Positions 8,791 to 18,133 of a DNA stretch of 64,000 nucleotides are shown in pieces; position 1 is the stretch's first letter; the number at the start of each line of letters is the position of its first letter. The stretch is taken from assembly GCA_036263455.1 (NCBI GenBank), contig DATAGZ010000022.1:186001-250000 (forward strand), given 5' to 3'. The translations under genes and the position numbers were made by a program. The notes under the pieces are model-generated. The model did no database searches. It was not told where the DNA came from and saw only the letters and a list, made by a program, of their open reading frames with translations. The DNA comes from DATAGZ01 sp036263455 (lineage in GTDB: Bacteria; Pseudomonadota; Alphaproteobacteria; Dongiales; Dongiaceae).

Positions 8791-9960
8791 ATGGCCGCAC
8801 TTTTTCACTGGGAAGACCCGCTTCTGCTAGAGGATTGCTTGACGGAAGAGGAGCGGCTGGTGCGCGACAGCGCCCACACCTATGCGCAAGACCGCCTGAT
8901 GCCACGAATCACGGAGGCGCATCGTCACGAACATTTTGACCGAGCGATCATGACGGAAATGGGCGAACTAGGCTTGCTTGGCCCAACTATCGAGGGCTAT
9001 GGCTGCGCGGGAACCAATTACGTCGCTTACGGCCTTATCGCGCGCGAGATCGAGCGCGTCGATTCCGGTTATCGCTCGGCGATGTCGGTGCAATCCTCCT
9101 TGGTCATGCACCCTATTCACGCCTATGGCAGCGCGGCACAGCGCCAGAAATATCTGCCGCGCCTCGCGCGCGGCGAGATCATCGGCTGTTTTGGCCTGAC
9201 CGAGCCCGATCAGGGCTCCGACCCCGGGGGCATGAAGAGCCGCGCCAGACCGGCCGACGGGGGGTTTGTGCTGCGCGGCACCAAGACCTGGATCACCAAC
9301 GCGCCTATCGCCGACGTGATGATCGTCTGGGCCAAGGATGACGCTGATGTCATCCGCGGCTTCATCCTGGAGCGCGGAATGAAGGGGCTTTCCGCGCCCA
9401 AGATCGAGGGTAAATTTTCATTGCGCGCCTCGATCACAGGAGAGATCGTCATGGAGGACGTTTTCGTGCCCGCCGAGAACGTTCTGGACGTGACCGGATT
9501 GAAGGGGCCGTTCGGCTGCCTCAACAATGCGCGCTACGGCATCGCCTGGGGCGCGCTTGGCGCAGCCGAATTCTGCTGGCATCGCGCCCGCTCTTATACG
9601 CTCGAGCGCAGGCAGTTCGGCCGTCCGCTCGCCGCCAACCAGCTCATCCAAAAGAAGCTCGCCGACATGCAAACCGAAATCACCCTCGGGCTGCACGCCT
9701 GCGTGCGGCTGGGGCGGCTGAAAGACGAGAAGCGCGCCGCACCCGAGGCCATCTCAATGCTCAAGCGAAATTCCTGCGGCAAGGCGCTGGATATCGCACG
9801 AATGGCACGCGACATGCACGGCGGCAATGGCATTGCCGATGAGTTTCACGTGATTCGCCACGTGCTCAACCTTGAAGCGGTGAATACGTACGAGGGCACG
9901 CACGACATTCACGCGCTGATCCTCGGGCGCGCCCAAACGGGGATCCAGGCCTTCTCCTAG
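8791..9960 (+). CDS. gcdH: Glutaryl-CoA dehydrogenase (acyl-CoA dehydrogenase family)
   Basis: FAD enzyme that oxidises and decarboxylates glutaryl-CoA to crotonyl-CoA in lysine/tryptophan degradation, passing electrons to ETF. The protein has 389 residues, the family length. Motifs in order are the MSVQSSLVMHPI region, CFGLTEPDQGSDP (FAD contact), TKTWITNAP, ERRQFGRPLAANQLIQKKLADM, MHGGNGI, and VNTYEGTHDIHALILGRA near the C-terminus, where Glu368 is the predicted catalytic base. The last motif is characteristic of GcdH rather than other acyl-CoA dehydrogenases. It has a good AAGGGA ribosome-binding site and stands alone, divergent from the liv-side genes. Confidence 0.92.
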   Translation: MAALFHWEDPLLLEDCLTEEERLVRDSAHTYAQDRLMPRITEAHRHEHFDRAIMTEMGELGLLGPTIEGYGCAGTNYVAYGLIAREIERVDSGYRSAMSVQSSLVMHPIHAYGSAAQRQKYLPRLARGEIIGCFGLTEPDQGSDPGGMKSRARPADGGFVLRGTKTWITNAPIADVMIVWAKDDADVIRGFILERGMKGLSAPKIEGKFSLRASITGEIVMEDVFVPAENVLDVTGLKGPFGCLNNARYGIAWGALGAAEFCWHRARSYTLERRQFGRPLAANQLIQKKLADMQTEITLGLHACVRLGRLKDEKRAAPEAISMLKRNSCGKALDIARMARDMHGGNGIADEFHVIRHVLNLEAVNTYEGTHDIHALILGRAQTGIQAFS

Positions 9961-9977
9961 AGGGGGGTTCCTCGTCC

Positions 9978-10691
9978 TTATACGTTTTTACACCGGGCAG
10001 GCGTGATTTTTTCTAACAGACCCTGCGCCTGCCGTTTCAGGAATGGCGTGGGCTCAGCACTCACCTCGCCCTCACCGAAGTGGCGCGAAAAAGCCTCCGT
10101 CAGCAGCGACCTCTCCACATCGGGATCATAGCCATAGTCCTTCAATGCTTGGTGGAATTCCTCATCGTTCATGTCCCCGTTCTTACCGGGCTCCGGCCAG
10201 ATACCCAGGCCCCAAGACGCAAAGCGCTTCCAGGGAAACTTCTCGCCCGGATCCTTCTTGCGCGCCGGCGCAATGTCGGAATGGCCGACGATGTTTTCCA
10301 GAGGAATCTGATAGAGGCCGACCAGCCGCTCGAGAAGGCGGCGCAGCTCCATCAATTGTATTTCCGGAAAACCGACATAGCCATTGCTATGGCCGAGATT
10401 GGCGAGTTCGATTCCGACCGACCGGCTGTTGATATCTCTGCTGCCGCGCCAATAAGAGAGGCCGGCATGCCAAGCGCGATTCTCCTCATCGACAAGCGAA
10501 TAGACCCTTCCCGCCTCGTCTATCAGATAGTGCGCCGAGACCTTAGCCTGGGGGTCGCACAGTCGCGTGAGCGCCTGCGCAGTATCCGCCATGTCCGTAT
10601 AATGAAGCACGATCATGGTAATCGCCGCAGCCCGGGCATCAAAATTATTAGAGGGAAAATGAATCACAATGTTATCATAATTCGCCGTCAC
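9978..10691 (-). CDS. N-acetylmuramoyl-L-alanine amidase (AmpD/AmiD, Amidase_2)
   Basis: Zinc amidase that cuts the bond between N-acetylmuramic acid and the stem peptide of peptidoglycan. Up to 237 residues. Zinc ligands are predicted at His30 (VLHYTD), His137 (VGHSDIAP) and Asp147 (KKDPG), with Glu95 (GIELAN) as the catalytic acid position. A C-terminal ~70-residue extension follows, resembling the peptidoglycan-binding tail of AmiD. No signal peptide is visible, so cytoplasmic AmpD-like action on anhydromuropeptides is as likely as a periplasmic role. The start is poorly defined: the first codon is GTG without a clear ribosome-binding site. It converges with gcdH. Confidence 0.85.
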   Translation of the reverse strand: MTANYDNIVIHFPSNNFDARAAAITMIVLHYTDMADTAQALTRLCDPQAKVSAHYLIDEAGRVYSLVDEENRAWHAGLSYWRGSRDINSRSVGIELANLGHSNGYVGFPEIQLMELRRLLERLVGLYQIPLENIVGHSDIAPARKKDPGEKFPWKRFASWGLGIWPEPGKNGDMNDEEFHQALKDYGYDPDVERSLLTEAFSRHFGEGEVSAEPTPFLKRQAQGLLEKITPARCKNV

Positions 10692-10724
10692 TATTTAGGC
10701 TAGGATCGGCTGATCGAGGATAAT

Positions 10725-13700
10725 ATGAAAAAACTTGCCTGGCTCTTGGGCGCCATTGTCGTGGTCTTTTTGATCGCAGCGGTATTGGTTCCCCTTCTGG
10801 TCGATGTCAATTCCTACAAAGGTTTAATTATCAGCAAGGTCAAGGACGCGACCGGCCGCGATCTGACACTGGGTAATTTACACCTATCCCTATGGACCGG
10901 ACCGGAAGTGCGGGCTGAACACGCCGCGCTCTCCAATCCACCGGGGGCGTCGCTGCCCAAGATGATCGCCATGGACGAGATCGAAATCCGTCTCGCCTGG
11001 GCGCCACTTCTCACCGGTCGGGTCCGCATTGCCGAACTGCGCATGATCAAGCCGGTCGTCACGTTGGAAACCCTCGCCAGCGGCGGAACGAATTGGAGTT
11101 TCACCCCCGCGGCGACGGCGACTCCAGCCGACACGTCCACTAATGGAAGAACCGATATCGGCATCGATTCCATTGTCATTGAAGATGGCACTTTCAGCTA
11201 CCGCGACAGCACAAAAAAAACCGAACAGGAAGTGACTCACATCGATCTGCGCGCCTCGCTCGATTCGCTCGCGGGGCCGTTCAACGGCAAGGGTAGTCTT
11301 GTTATCGGCGAACAGAAGATCGCCTTCGAGATTCAATCCGGGCGCATCGAACCCAACATGCCGTTCGCCCTCTCCGCCGTGCTGCGCTCAGGGGACAGCT
11401 CCGTCTCTTACAAGGGAACCGCGACGGCCAGCCCATTCGCGCTCGACGGTCAGTCGGTGATAGAGGCAATTCATCTCGGCGACCTCACCGGCGCGCCTGC
11501 GCCGACCGGATTGTTGGCCCAGCCGTTCCATGCCGCCTTCAAAGTCAAGGCAGCCAATGGACAGGCGCAGCTTTCCGACGGCACCTTCTCATCGCCGTTG
11601 GGTAATGGCCAGGTGGCCGCCACGGTCAATTACCAGACGAGCCCGCTGGGCGTCGGGGCCCGGATCGATATCGCCGCACTGGATCTCGATGACCTGCTTT
11701 CCTCTTCGTCCGGTGGGGGGAAATCATCCTTCGTCCTGCCCGCTGGCGTGGCCGCGAACCTGCAAGTCTCGGTCGCGCGCCTGAAGATTGCCAAGCAGCT
11801 GATCGAGAAGCTGACCGTGCAGGCGAGCTTGGCCAATGGCGTGTTGCGCTTGACCAGCGCGACCGCCAGCCTGCCTTACCAATCTCTCTTGAGCGCCAAA
11901 GGTGAGTTGCGCGCCGTGCAAGGCGCGCCGCGTTTTTCGGGATCTTTTCAATTTTCCTCCGCCAATCTGCGTGGCCTGCTCGGCACGGCGGGCATCGCGC
12001 TTGACGCCGTACCCGCGAACCGTCTGCGCCAGTTTAAAGCCGCTGGCGCGGTTTCCTATGACGGGCAAAAAGTCGCATGGCAAAATGTCCAGGGAACCCT
12101 GGACATTAGTCAATTCTCCACGTCTGGCGCGGTGCCGCTTGATGGCAAGTCGGGCCCAGCGCTTAGCCTTTCCATCGATGCGATTACCCTCGACGATTAT
12201 CTGAGCGCCCGCAAGGAAACCGCAAAGAAAGGCGATCCCCTCGCCGGGTTGACCGCCCTCGCCGACCGCACGCACGACGCGCAATTCGTGCTGGCGGTGG
12301 GGGCGCTCGGCTATCAGGGCCAGACCATGCGCAATGTGCGTGTTCAAGGCGTGCTCGATGCCGACCGTCTCACCCTGACCCGCGCCAGCGTCGAGGAAGC
12401 CTTCGGCATGAGCGGCGAATTGAGCGGGACGATCAGCATGCTGCGGACCACTCCCACCCTCGCCTTCGAAATTGCGGCGCAGGGCCGAGATGCCGGCGCT
12501 ATCTTCGCCCATGCCGGGATGAAGGACAGCGATCTCGCGCGCAATCTCGGTGCCCTTGCCATAAAAGGCCACCTCGCCGGAACCGGCGAGCGGCTTACCT
12601 ACACTTCCACCGTCTCCGCGGCGGGCATCGGCGCGAGCGGAACCATTGCGGGAGACGTGACGGAACTCACGGCCTCGCCCATGACGACCGCCTCTCTCGA
12701 CATTACGATCAACAATCCGTCCGCCGCTCTCGCGCAACTTCACGTAACCACCGGCGCGGGGAATACCGGCCCGCTGCGCGTTCAGGGCACGGCAAAATAT
12801 GGCGGCGATGGCCTTACCGTGGATCTCACCATCGCGGGCCTGGGCGGACAAGCCCGGGTGAGCGGCGGCGCTTCCGCGCGGCAATACGATCTCACCATGG
12901 ATGCGAGCTTCCCGCAATTCTCGGCGCTGCTCACGAGCCTCAACCTCCCCGTAAACGCGACGACGGCCACAGGGCCGTTTGCCGCCAAGGCAAAATTCTC
13001 AGGTACCAACGCCCAGGGCGATCTCAGCAAGCTCGACATCACTTGGGGAAAATCGCAGCTCGCGGGCCACGCGTCCTATACAACGCAGGGCAATCGCCGC
13101 CAGATCACTGCGGTGCTGAACGGAAGCATTGTCGACTTGACGCCCTTCATCGCAAAATCCGAGGGAAAGAGTGGTCACGCCTGGTCTAAGGAAAAATTTA
13201 ATTTCGGCTTGGCGCGGAATAATGATATGCGCCTCGATATGCAAATCGGCGCCCTGCTCCTACCTGAACAGCGGATCGATGCGCTGACGGTGAGCGGCGA
13301 GCTCCGCAATGGGATTCTCTCCCTGTCTCGTCTGACTGGAAAAATGTATGGAGGTGATTTCGATCTCTCGAAAAGCGAGATCAAGTTCGGCGAAAACCTG
13401 GATGTCACTGGGCGCGGCGAATTCACCAATATGCAGCTTGAACAATTCCTGAAAGGCGGTGTGGCTGGCGCACAGGTCAAGGGACCGATCAGCCTCTCTC
13501 TCGACAATATCCAAGGCCGTGGAGAAAGCCAAGACAGTCTGGTCCGTTCGCTCTCTGGCAAGGGCGCGTTCAAAGGAACGGTGACCATCCTGGGCAAGAT
13601 CGAGACCACGCTGAGCGCGACCCTGCTCGAAGTGCTCGGGCAGCAAATAAAACCGCTGCAGAATCTGACTGGAACGCTGAACACTGCCTTGGTGAGCTAC

Positions 13701-14114
13701 ACCGGCACACCTAACGCCCTGAGCGGCAGCTTCACCATGGCGGACGGTGTCCTTGATACCAAGGACACTAAATTCACAAATCCGCGCGCGAGCGGCACCG
13801 CCACCGGTAAGATCGATCTAGGCAACTGGCTCATGCATATGATTGTCGACCTGTCGACCGCGAGCAACCAGACCACGCAGGCACAGGGTGGCCACTTCTT
13901 GACCCTCGCTCTCGACGGGCCGCTTAATGGGCCTCATGTCGGAGTCCGTAACGCCTCCACGCCATCCGAGGCGCCTTCCGGCAATCTGCTCCAGCAGCTC
14001 ATTCCGGGCCTTGCGCCGCCCGCTCCGAGCGCCACGCAGCCCTCTCAGCCACAGACCGGAACCAAGAAAAAGAAACCGCTCATCCCCGGCCTCAATATTC
14101 CTTTGCCTTTCTGA
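10725..14114 (+). CDS. AsmA family protein, large
   Basis: Large inner-membrane-anchored protein of the AsmA/TamB-like group, 1129 residues. An N-terminal membrane segment (about residues 4-24, WLLGAIVVVFLIAAVLVPLL) is followed by the AsmA domain opening VDVNSYKGLIISKVKDATGR and then a long periplasmic region of repeating beta-rich units. The C-terminal AsmA-like segment is around DNIQGRGESQDSLVRSLSGKG. The tail is Pro/Lys-rich. Members of this group act in outer-membrane biogenesis and lipid transport between membranes; which lipid or protein is affected here is not visible. GAGGA lies upstream of the ATG. It ends exactly where the convergent psuG ends. Confidence 0.85.
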   Translation: MKKLAWLLGAIVVVFLIAAVLVPLLVDVNSYKGLIISKVKDATGRDLTLGNLHLSLWTGPEVRAEHAALSNPPGASLPKMIAMDEIEIRLAWAPLLTGRVRIAELRMIKPVVTLETLASGGTNWSFTPAATATPADTSTNGRTDIGIDSIVIEDGTFSYRDSTKKTEQEVTHIDLRASLDSLAGPFNGKGSLVIGEQKIAFEIQSGRIEPNMPFALSAVLRSGDSSVSYKGTATASPFALDGQSVIEAIHLGDLTGAPAPTGLLAQPFHAAFKVKAANGQAQLSDGTFSSPLGNGQVAATVNYQTSPLGVGARIDIAALDLDDLLSSSSGGGKSSFVLPAGVAANLQVSVARLKIAKQLIEKLTVQASLANGVLRLTSATASLPYQSLLSAKGELRAVQGAPRFSGSFQFSSANLRGLLGTAGIALDAVPANRLRQFKAAGAVSYDGQKVAWQNVQGTLDISQFSTSGAVPLDGKSGPALSLSIDAITLDDYLSARKETAKKGDPLAGLTALADRTHDAQFVLAVGALGYQGQTMRNVRVQGVLDADRLTLTRASVEEAFGMSGELSGTISMLRTTPTLAFEIAAQGRDAGAIFAHAGMKDSDLARNLGALAIKGHLAGTGERLTYTSTVSAAGIGASGTIAGDVTELTASPMTTASLDITINNPSAALAQLHVTTGAGNTGPLRVQGTAKYGGDGLTVDLTIAGLGGQARVSGGASARQYDLTMDASFPQFSALLTSLNLPVNATTATGPFAAKAKFSGTNAQGDLSKLDITWGKSQLAGHASYTTQGNRRQITAVLNGSIVDLTPFIAKSEGKSGHAWSKEKFNFGLARNNDMRLDMQIGALLLPEQRIDALTVSGELRNGILSLSRLTGKMYGGDFDLSKSEIKFGENLDVTGRGEFTNMQLEQFLKGGVAGAQVKGPISLSLDNIQGRGESQDSLVRSLSGKGAFKGTVTILGKIETTLSATLLEVLGQQIKPLQNLTGTLNTALVSYTGTPNALSGSFTMADGVLDTKDTKFTNPRASGTATGKIDLGNWLMHMIVDLSTASNQTTQAQGGHFLTLALDGPLNGPHVGVRNASTPSEAPSGNLLQQLIPGLAPPAPSATQPSQPQTGTKKKKPLIPGLNIPLPF

Positions 14115-15011
14115 TTACCGGCCAGGAGCGAGCGCTACCGCAATGTCGGCGGCGAGCGCCGCATTGTTAAGGACCAGGGAGCGATTTGCCTGCTCGCTTC
14201 GATCGTCGCTCCTTTCCTTGAGGCGGCGCAGCAGATAGGGCGTTAAAGCCTTGCCGCGTGGAACATCGTCGCCCTTTAAGATCTCCGCGATCCATTGCTC
14301 GACCTCCGGCGCGGGAATTTCCATATCTTCCGATATGGGGTTGGCGATCAAGAGGCCCCCGCCATCCAGATGCCAGTGGTTCTCGGCGATGCGCGCGGCC
14401 TCGGCGGCGCTCTCGACGCGACAATCCAGCGCCAGCCCGGAGGTCCGGGAATAGAAAGCAGGAAACTCCCCCGTGCGGTATCCCACCACTGGCACGCATG
14501 CGGTTTCGAGATATTCGAGCGTGCGCTGCAGGTCCAGGATCGCCTTGGCACCGGCCGAGACGATCACCAACGGTACTTTGGCCAATATGCCGAGGTCGGC
14601 GGAAATGTCGCCGCTTTCGGCCGCGCCTCGGTGGACTCCGCCGATTCCACCGGTGGCAAAGACCCTTATCCCACCGAGGTGGGCGAGGTGAGCGGTCGCC
14701 GCGACCGTAGTGGCACCCGACTTTCCTGCCGCAGCCAGGGCGGCGAGGTCGCGCATGCTTGCCTTGGGCATGGCTTTTTCCGTGGCGATTTCCCCAAGCT
14801 GCTCTGACGTGCAGCCGATCGTGACGGTACCCGCCAGAATCGCGATGGTCGCGGGGACAGCGTCGCGATCGCGAATGCACTGCTCGAGCGCATAGGCGAG
14901 CTCGAGATTGGCCGGATAAGAAAACCCATGTGCGATGATGGTCGATTCCAGCGCGACGATCGGACGGCGCTGATCGAGCGCCGCTTTCACCTCGGGGCTA
15001 AAATGCAGCAT
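14115..15011 (-). CDS. psuG: Pseudouridine-5'-phosphate glycosidase
   Basis: Cleaves the C-C bond of pseudouridine 5'-phosphate to uracil and ribose 5-phosphate. The protein has 298 residues, the family length. Visible are ALESTIIAHG with Glu22, the AMPKASMRDL segment with Lys83, FATGGIGGVHRG, the metal-binding ISADLG region and VSAGAKAILDL with Lys156, which forms the ring-opened ribose adduct in the family. The start overlaps the psuK stop by 14 bases, so kinase and glycosidase are made together. It forms a trcR-psuK-psuG operon on the minus strand. Confidence 0.94.
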   Translation of the reverse strand: MLHFSPEVKAALDQRRPIVALESTIIAHGFSYPANLELAYALEQCIRDRDAVPATIAILAGTVTIGCTSEQLGEIATEKAMPKASMRDLAALAAAGKSGATTVAATAHLAHLGGIRVFATGGIGGVHRGAAESGDISADLGILAKVPLVIVSAGAKAILDLQRTLEYLETACVPVVGYRTGEFPAFYSRTSGLALDCRVESAAEAARIAENHWHLDGGGLLIANPISEDMEIPAPEVEQWIAEILKGDDVPRGKALTPYLLRRLKERSDDRSEQANRSLVLNNAALAADIAVALAPGR

Positions 15012-15885
15012 GACGCAATTCTCCTATGTTTTCGGCAACACTTGCTCGGCTCGCGCAGGTCACGGCAGCCGCCGCCTGAGCCAACTCGGCTGCGCGACGA
15101 AACGGCCAACCAGCCATGAGACCGTGCATGAGCGCCGCGACCGCGGCGTCACCGCATCCCGTCACATCGACGCAGGAGGAGACCTGGCTAGGCAGGAAAA
15201 ACCCTTCGCCATTCCGCGCGGAAAAGTACGCGCCCTCGGCCCCGCATCCCACCATGACGTGGTAGACGTTTCGGTCATGAAGGGCACGGCAGGCTTGCGC
15301 AATATCCGCTTCCGTCCTCACCGGCACGCCGAATAGGGCCGCGAGTTCGCCGCGATTGGGGCTGAGCGCTGTTATCGGCCTGTCGAGAACCGCATGGAGT
15401 TTTTCCACCTTGCTGATCGAGACGGGATCGATGAACAAAGCGCTGCCGGGCCGGGCGGCGAGAAAGGCCAAGCTGTCCACGCGCAGATTGCAGTCCGCGA
15501 ATATCGTGGAGGCATCGATGTCCTGCAGTCGAGCGGGAGTCAGGTCTTCCAGTCCTTCCATTGCCGAAGCCGCCTGGAGAAGCTCTCCTTCAGGCGAAAT
15601 ATAGGCGCAGTAGAATCCACTCGGATGCGATGCGCTCCGCTGGGACAGCGAAAAGTCGATACCAGGTGAACGCGTACGAATTTCCTCGGCGGCAAAATCG
15701 CTGCCAAGGATCGTCACGAGCTTGGGTGCATGACCGAGCGCCGCCAGATTGGCGGCGACATTCCGGGCGACGCCGCCAGGAGAAAAGGACGCGCGCGCCG
15801 GGTTGGACGTACCTTGATGCGGTGCGCTCATGAAGTGGAATTTGAGGTCGAGATTTGCGCCGCCGATGCAGACAAGGGCGCTCAT
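14998..15885 (-). CDS. psuK: Pseudouridine kinase (PfkB/ribokinase family)
   Basis: Phosphorylates pseudouridine to pseudouridine 5'-phosphate for PsuG. The protein has 295 residues from MSALVCIGGANLDLKF. The PfkB N-terminal motif GGVARNVAANLAALG and C-terminal motif DVTGCGDAAVAALMHGL are both present, with the catalytic Asp in the latter; the usual TGAGDA reads TGCGDA. The sugar-kinase fold alone would not give the substrate. The assignment to pseudouridine rests on the overlapping psuG downstream and on the CIGGANLDLK opening seen in PsuK proteins. The start is 7 bases after the trcR stop; the longer frame upstream runs inside trcR. Confidence 0.9.
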   Translation of the reverse strand: MSALVCIGGANLDLKFHFMSAPHQGTSNPARASFSPGGVARNVAANLAALGHAPKLVTILGSDFAAEEIRTRSPGIDFSLSQRSASHPSGFYCAYISPEGELLQAASAMEGLEDLTPARLQDIDASTIFADCNLRVDSLAFLAARPGSALFIDPVSISKVEKLHAVLDRPITALSPNRGELAALFGVPVRTEADIAQACRALHDRNVYHVMVGCGAEGAYFSARNGEGFFLPSQVSSCVDVTGCGDAAVAALMHGLMAGWPFRRAAELAQAAAAVTCASRASVAENIGELRHAAF

Positions 15886-15892
15886 CCCGTGC

Positions 15893-16519
15893 CTATTTCT
15901 TGAACAAGGCACCCAGATCGGCCAAGCCCGCGGGGAGACTAGGCTCCGCCGGCTTTTCCTCGCTCGCTTCAAGTGAATCAAGCGTGGCCGATTTGCCCGC
16001 TGCTTTGCGCGCCTTCAGGATCGCGGCATTCAAATCCGTCTGGGAGCATAAGCCCAGAGTCACTGGATCGCGTGGCCGTAGGTTCGATTGATTCCAGTGC
16101 GTGCGTTCGCGTATGGACGTGATAGTAGCCTTGGTTGTTCCGATAAGCCGGGAAATCTGCGCATCGCTCAGTTCGGGATGATGACGCAGGATCCAGGCTA
16201 CGCCGTCGGGCTTGTCTTGCCGCTTGGAGACTGGCGTATAGCGCGGCCCCTTGGTGCGCCGCAAGGGCTGGGGCGCATCGGTCTTGGTTGGCTGCAATCG
16301 AAGGGAATGATCCGCCTCGCACCTGGCGATCTCTTCCTTGGTCAATTGTCCGTTCTGGGTCGGATCGAGGCCGACGATTCCCACCGCCACCTCGCCATCG
16401 GCGATGCCCTGAATCTCGAGCGCGTGAAGGCCGCAGAAGGCAGCAATCTGCTCGAATGTCAGGGCCGTATTCTCCACCAACCACACCGCGGTTGCCCTGG
16501 GCATCAATACCTGAGCCAT
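15893..16519 (-). CDS. trcR: DUF1013 cell-cycle transcriptional regulator (TrcR-like)
   Basis: A 208-residue cytoplasmic protein starting MAQVLMPRATAVWLVENTALTF. It belongs to the alphaproteobacterial DUF1013 family, whose named member TrcR acts in the CtrA cell-cycle network. Family features visible are the MPRATAVWLVENT opening, LTFEQIAAFCGLH, GIVGLDPTQNGQLT, and a central helix-turn-helix-like block PDGVAWILRHHPELSDAQISRLIGTTKATI. The C-terminal tail is acidic/Pro-rich and ends with LADLGALFKK. The start was chosen at the family-conserved MAQ with an AGAGGAAAAG ribosome-binding site. It heads the psuK-psuG operon. Confidence 0.88.
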   Translation of the reverse strand: MAQVLMPRATAVWLVENTALTFEQIAAFCGLHALEIQGIADGEVAVGIVGLDPTQNGQLTKEEIARCEADHSLRLQPTKTDAPQPLRRTKGPRYTPVSKRQDKPDGVAWILRHHPELSDAQISRLIGTTKATITSIRERTHWNQSNLRPRDPVTLGLCSQTDLNAAILKARKAAGKSATLDSLEASEEKPAEPSLPAGLADLGALFKK

Positions 16520-16652
16520 CTTTTCCTCTTCTCTTTTCTCATCGGCGCGCGCCGCGCAATTTGGCGGTCCTTCTAGCATTGCGGGGCAGGCAAAGCCAGC
16601 GCTTTCCGACAACCGCATCATATCCTATAGTGAGCCGGAAGGAACAGATCCG

Positions 16653-17321
16653 ATGAACGAAGAAGACGCGACTCTTTTTGGAAAAATCAAGGATAAGTTG
16701 ATTGCCAGCAAGGAAAAGTGGGCCCGCGAAGGCCGCTCGTTGACCGGGCGTCACGGACGAAAGGACGAGGAACGGCTTCCTCCGGGGCAGCGTCTGGTCA
16801 CCAACTGGCCGGTCCTGGATTTAGGCGTCCAGCCGCACGTCCCGCTCGAGCGCTGGCAGCTGCAGATCGACGGGCTCGTCGACCACCCGGTCACGCTGGG
16901 GTGGGAGGAATTCAACAAGCTTCGCCAATCGGAAAGCCTGAGCGATATTCACTGCGTGACTACCTGGTCGCGCTATGACAATCATTGGCGCGGCGTTTCC
17001 GCCTTTGATCTCATTCAATTGGTCAAGCCCCAGCCGGCCGCGCGATATGTGATCTTCCACTCTTACGACAATTACACCACTAATCTGCCGCTGCACGAGT
17101 TTGCCGACGAGGATGTTCTGCTCGCCACGCATTGGGAGGGCAAGCCCATCACCCGCGAACATGGCGGTCCGGTCCGCGTGGTCGTGCCCAAGCTCTATTT
17201 CTGGAAAAGCGCCAAGTGGGTGAAGCGCATCGAATTTTCAGACCGGGACCGCCCCGGCTTTTGGGAAGTGCGAGGTTATCATAACCATGGCGATCCCTGG
17301 GATGAAGAACGATACGGCTGA
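16653..17321 (+). CDS. Sulfite oxidase-like molybdopterin oxidoreductase
   Basis: A 222-residue protein of the oxidoreductase molybdopterin-binding domain family (YuiH/MsrP-like fold). Residues ~40-215 make up the molybdopterin domain, including the cofactor Cys101 in SDIHCVTTWS, the WRGVS segment and EHGGPVRVVVPKLYFWKSAKWVK. No Tat or Sec signal is seen, so it is probably cytoplasmic, unlike MsrP. Substrate and electron partner are unknown; no cytochrome or heme subunit is adjacent. It is divergent from trcR and is followed by the SDR gene 47 bases on. Confidence 0.86.
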   Translation: MNEEDATLFGKIKDKLIASKEKWAREGRSLTGRHGRKDEERLPPGQRLVTNWPVLDLGVQPHVPLERWQLQIDGLVDHPVTLGWEEFNKLRQSESLSDIHCVTTWSRYDNHWRGVSAFDLIQLVKPQPAARYVIFHSYDNYTTNLPLHEFADEDVLLATHWEGKPITREHGGPVRVVVPKLYFWKSAKWVKRIEFSDRDRPGFWEVRGYHNHGDPWDEERYG

Positions 17322-17368
17322 ACCTTCGCATCTCACAGTTCTTTTAAAAAACACTCACGGTAGCTTCC

Positions 17369-18133
17369 ATGACGTCCAGCGCTTCTTCCGCCTCTTCTTA
17401 TGCCATCTATCCTTCCCTAGCGGGAAAGAGAGTGGTCATCACCGGCGGCGCGTCGGGGATCGGTGCCGCGCTCGTTGAGCATTTCGTCGCGCAAAAGTCG
17501 CGAGTTCTATTCTTCGACCTGGCTCGCGCCGAAGGTGAAAAGCTCGCCCAGGCTACCGGCGCCACGTTTTATTGCCTGGACCTGCGCAATCTGACCGAGT
17601 TCCAGACGGCGCTCGCTAAACATGGTGAAAGCTGGGGCGGCATCGACGTTCTCGTCAATAACGCGGCGCGCGATGACCGTCATGACTGGCGGGAGACCAC
17701 GCCGGATTATTTTGACCAGTGCATGGCCGTAAACCTCAAGCATCAATATTTCGCCATCCAATCTTGCGCCAAGCAGATGTCGGCGGGAGGCTCTATAATC
17801 AATATGGGCTCGACCTCCTGGATCGTCGGCGCGCGCGATCTGACCATCTACGGCATGGCGAAGTCGGCGGTAATCGGTCTGACCCGTTTGATGGCGCGCG
17901 AACTCGGCGAAGCCGGTATCCGCGTCAATTGCGTCCAGCCAGGCTGGACCATGACCGAGCGCCAGATAAAGCTTTGGCTGACCCCAGAGGGCGAAGAGCA
18001 AATCATGCGGAGCCAGTGCCTCAAGCGCAAGCTCTACGCACCCGACGTAGCGCGCATGGTTCTGTGGCTGGCCGCCGAGGATAGCAGCATGGTCACCCAG
18101 CAGGTTTTCACCGTCGATGGCGGCTGGGTCTGA
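17369..18133 (+). CDS. SDR family NAD(P)-dependent oxidoreductase
   Basis: A 254-residue classical short-chain dehydrogenase. The Rossmann motif is TGGASGIG near residue 26, NNAAR stands at the NNAG position, Ser is in NMGSTSW and the catalytic pair is YGMAK. The C-terminus VFTVDGGWV is typical. The substrate cannot be read from sequence; sugar or 3-oxoacyl compounds are typical. The gene overlaps the start of hisZ by one base (TGATG), so it is coupled to histidine/purine synthesis genes, but a direct role there is not evident. Confidence 0.88.
   Translation: MTSSASSASSYAIYPSLAGKRVVITGGASGIGAALVEHFVAQKSRVLFFDLARAEGEKLAQATGATFYCLDLRNLTEFQTALAKHGESWGGIDVLVNNAARDDRHDWRETTPDYFDQCMAVNLKHQYFAIQSCAKQMSAGGSIINMGSTSWIVGARDLTIYGMAKSAVIGLTRLMARELGEAGIRVNCVQPGWTMTERQIKLWLTPEGEEQIMRSQCLKRKLYAPDVARMVLWLAAEDSSMVTQQVFTVDGGWV

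Noticed and set aside
11724..12917. 397-residue minus-strand frame inside the AsmA gene
   Set aside because: It is antisense to one continuous AsmA protein; no start signal or motif is seen.
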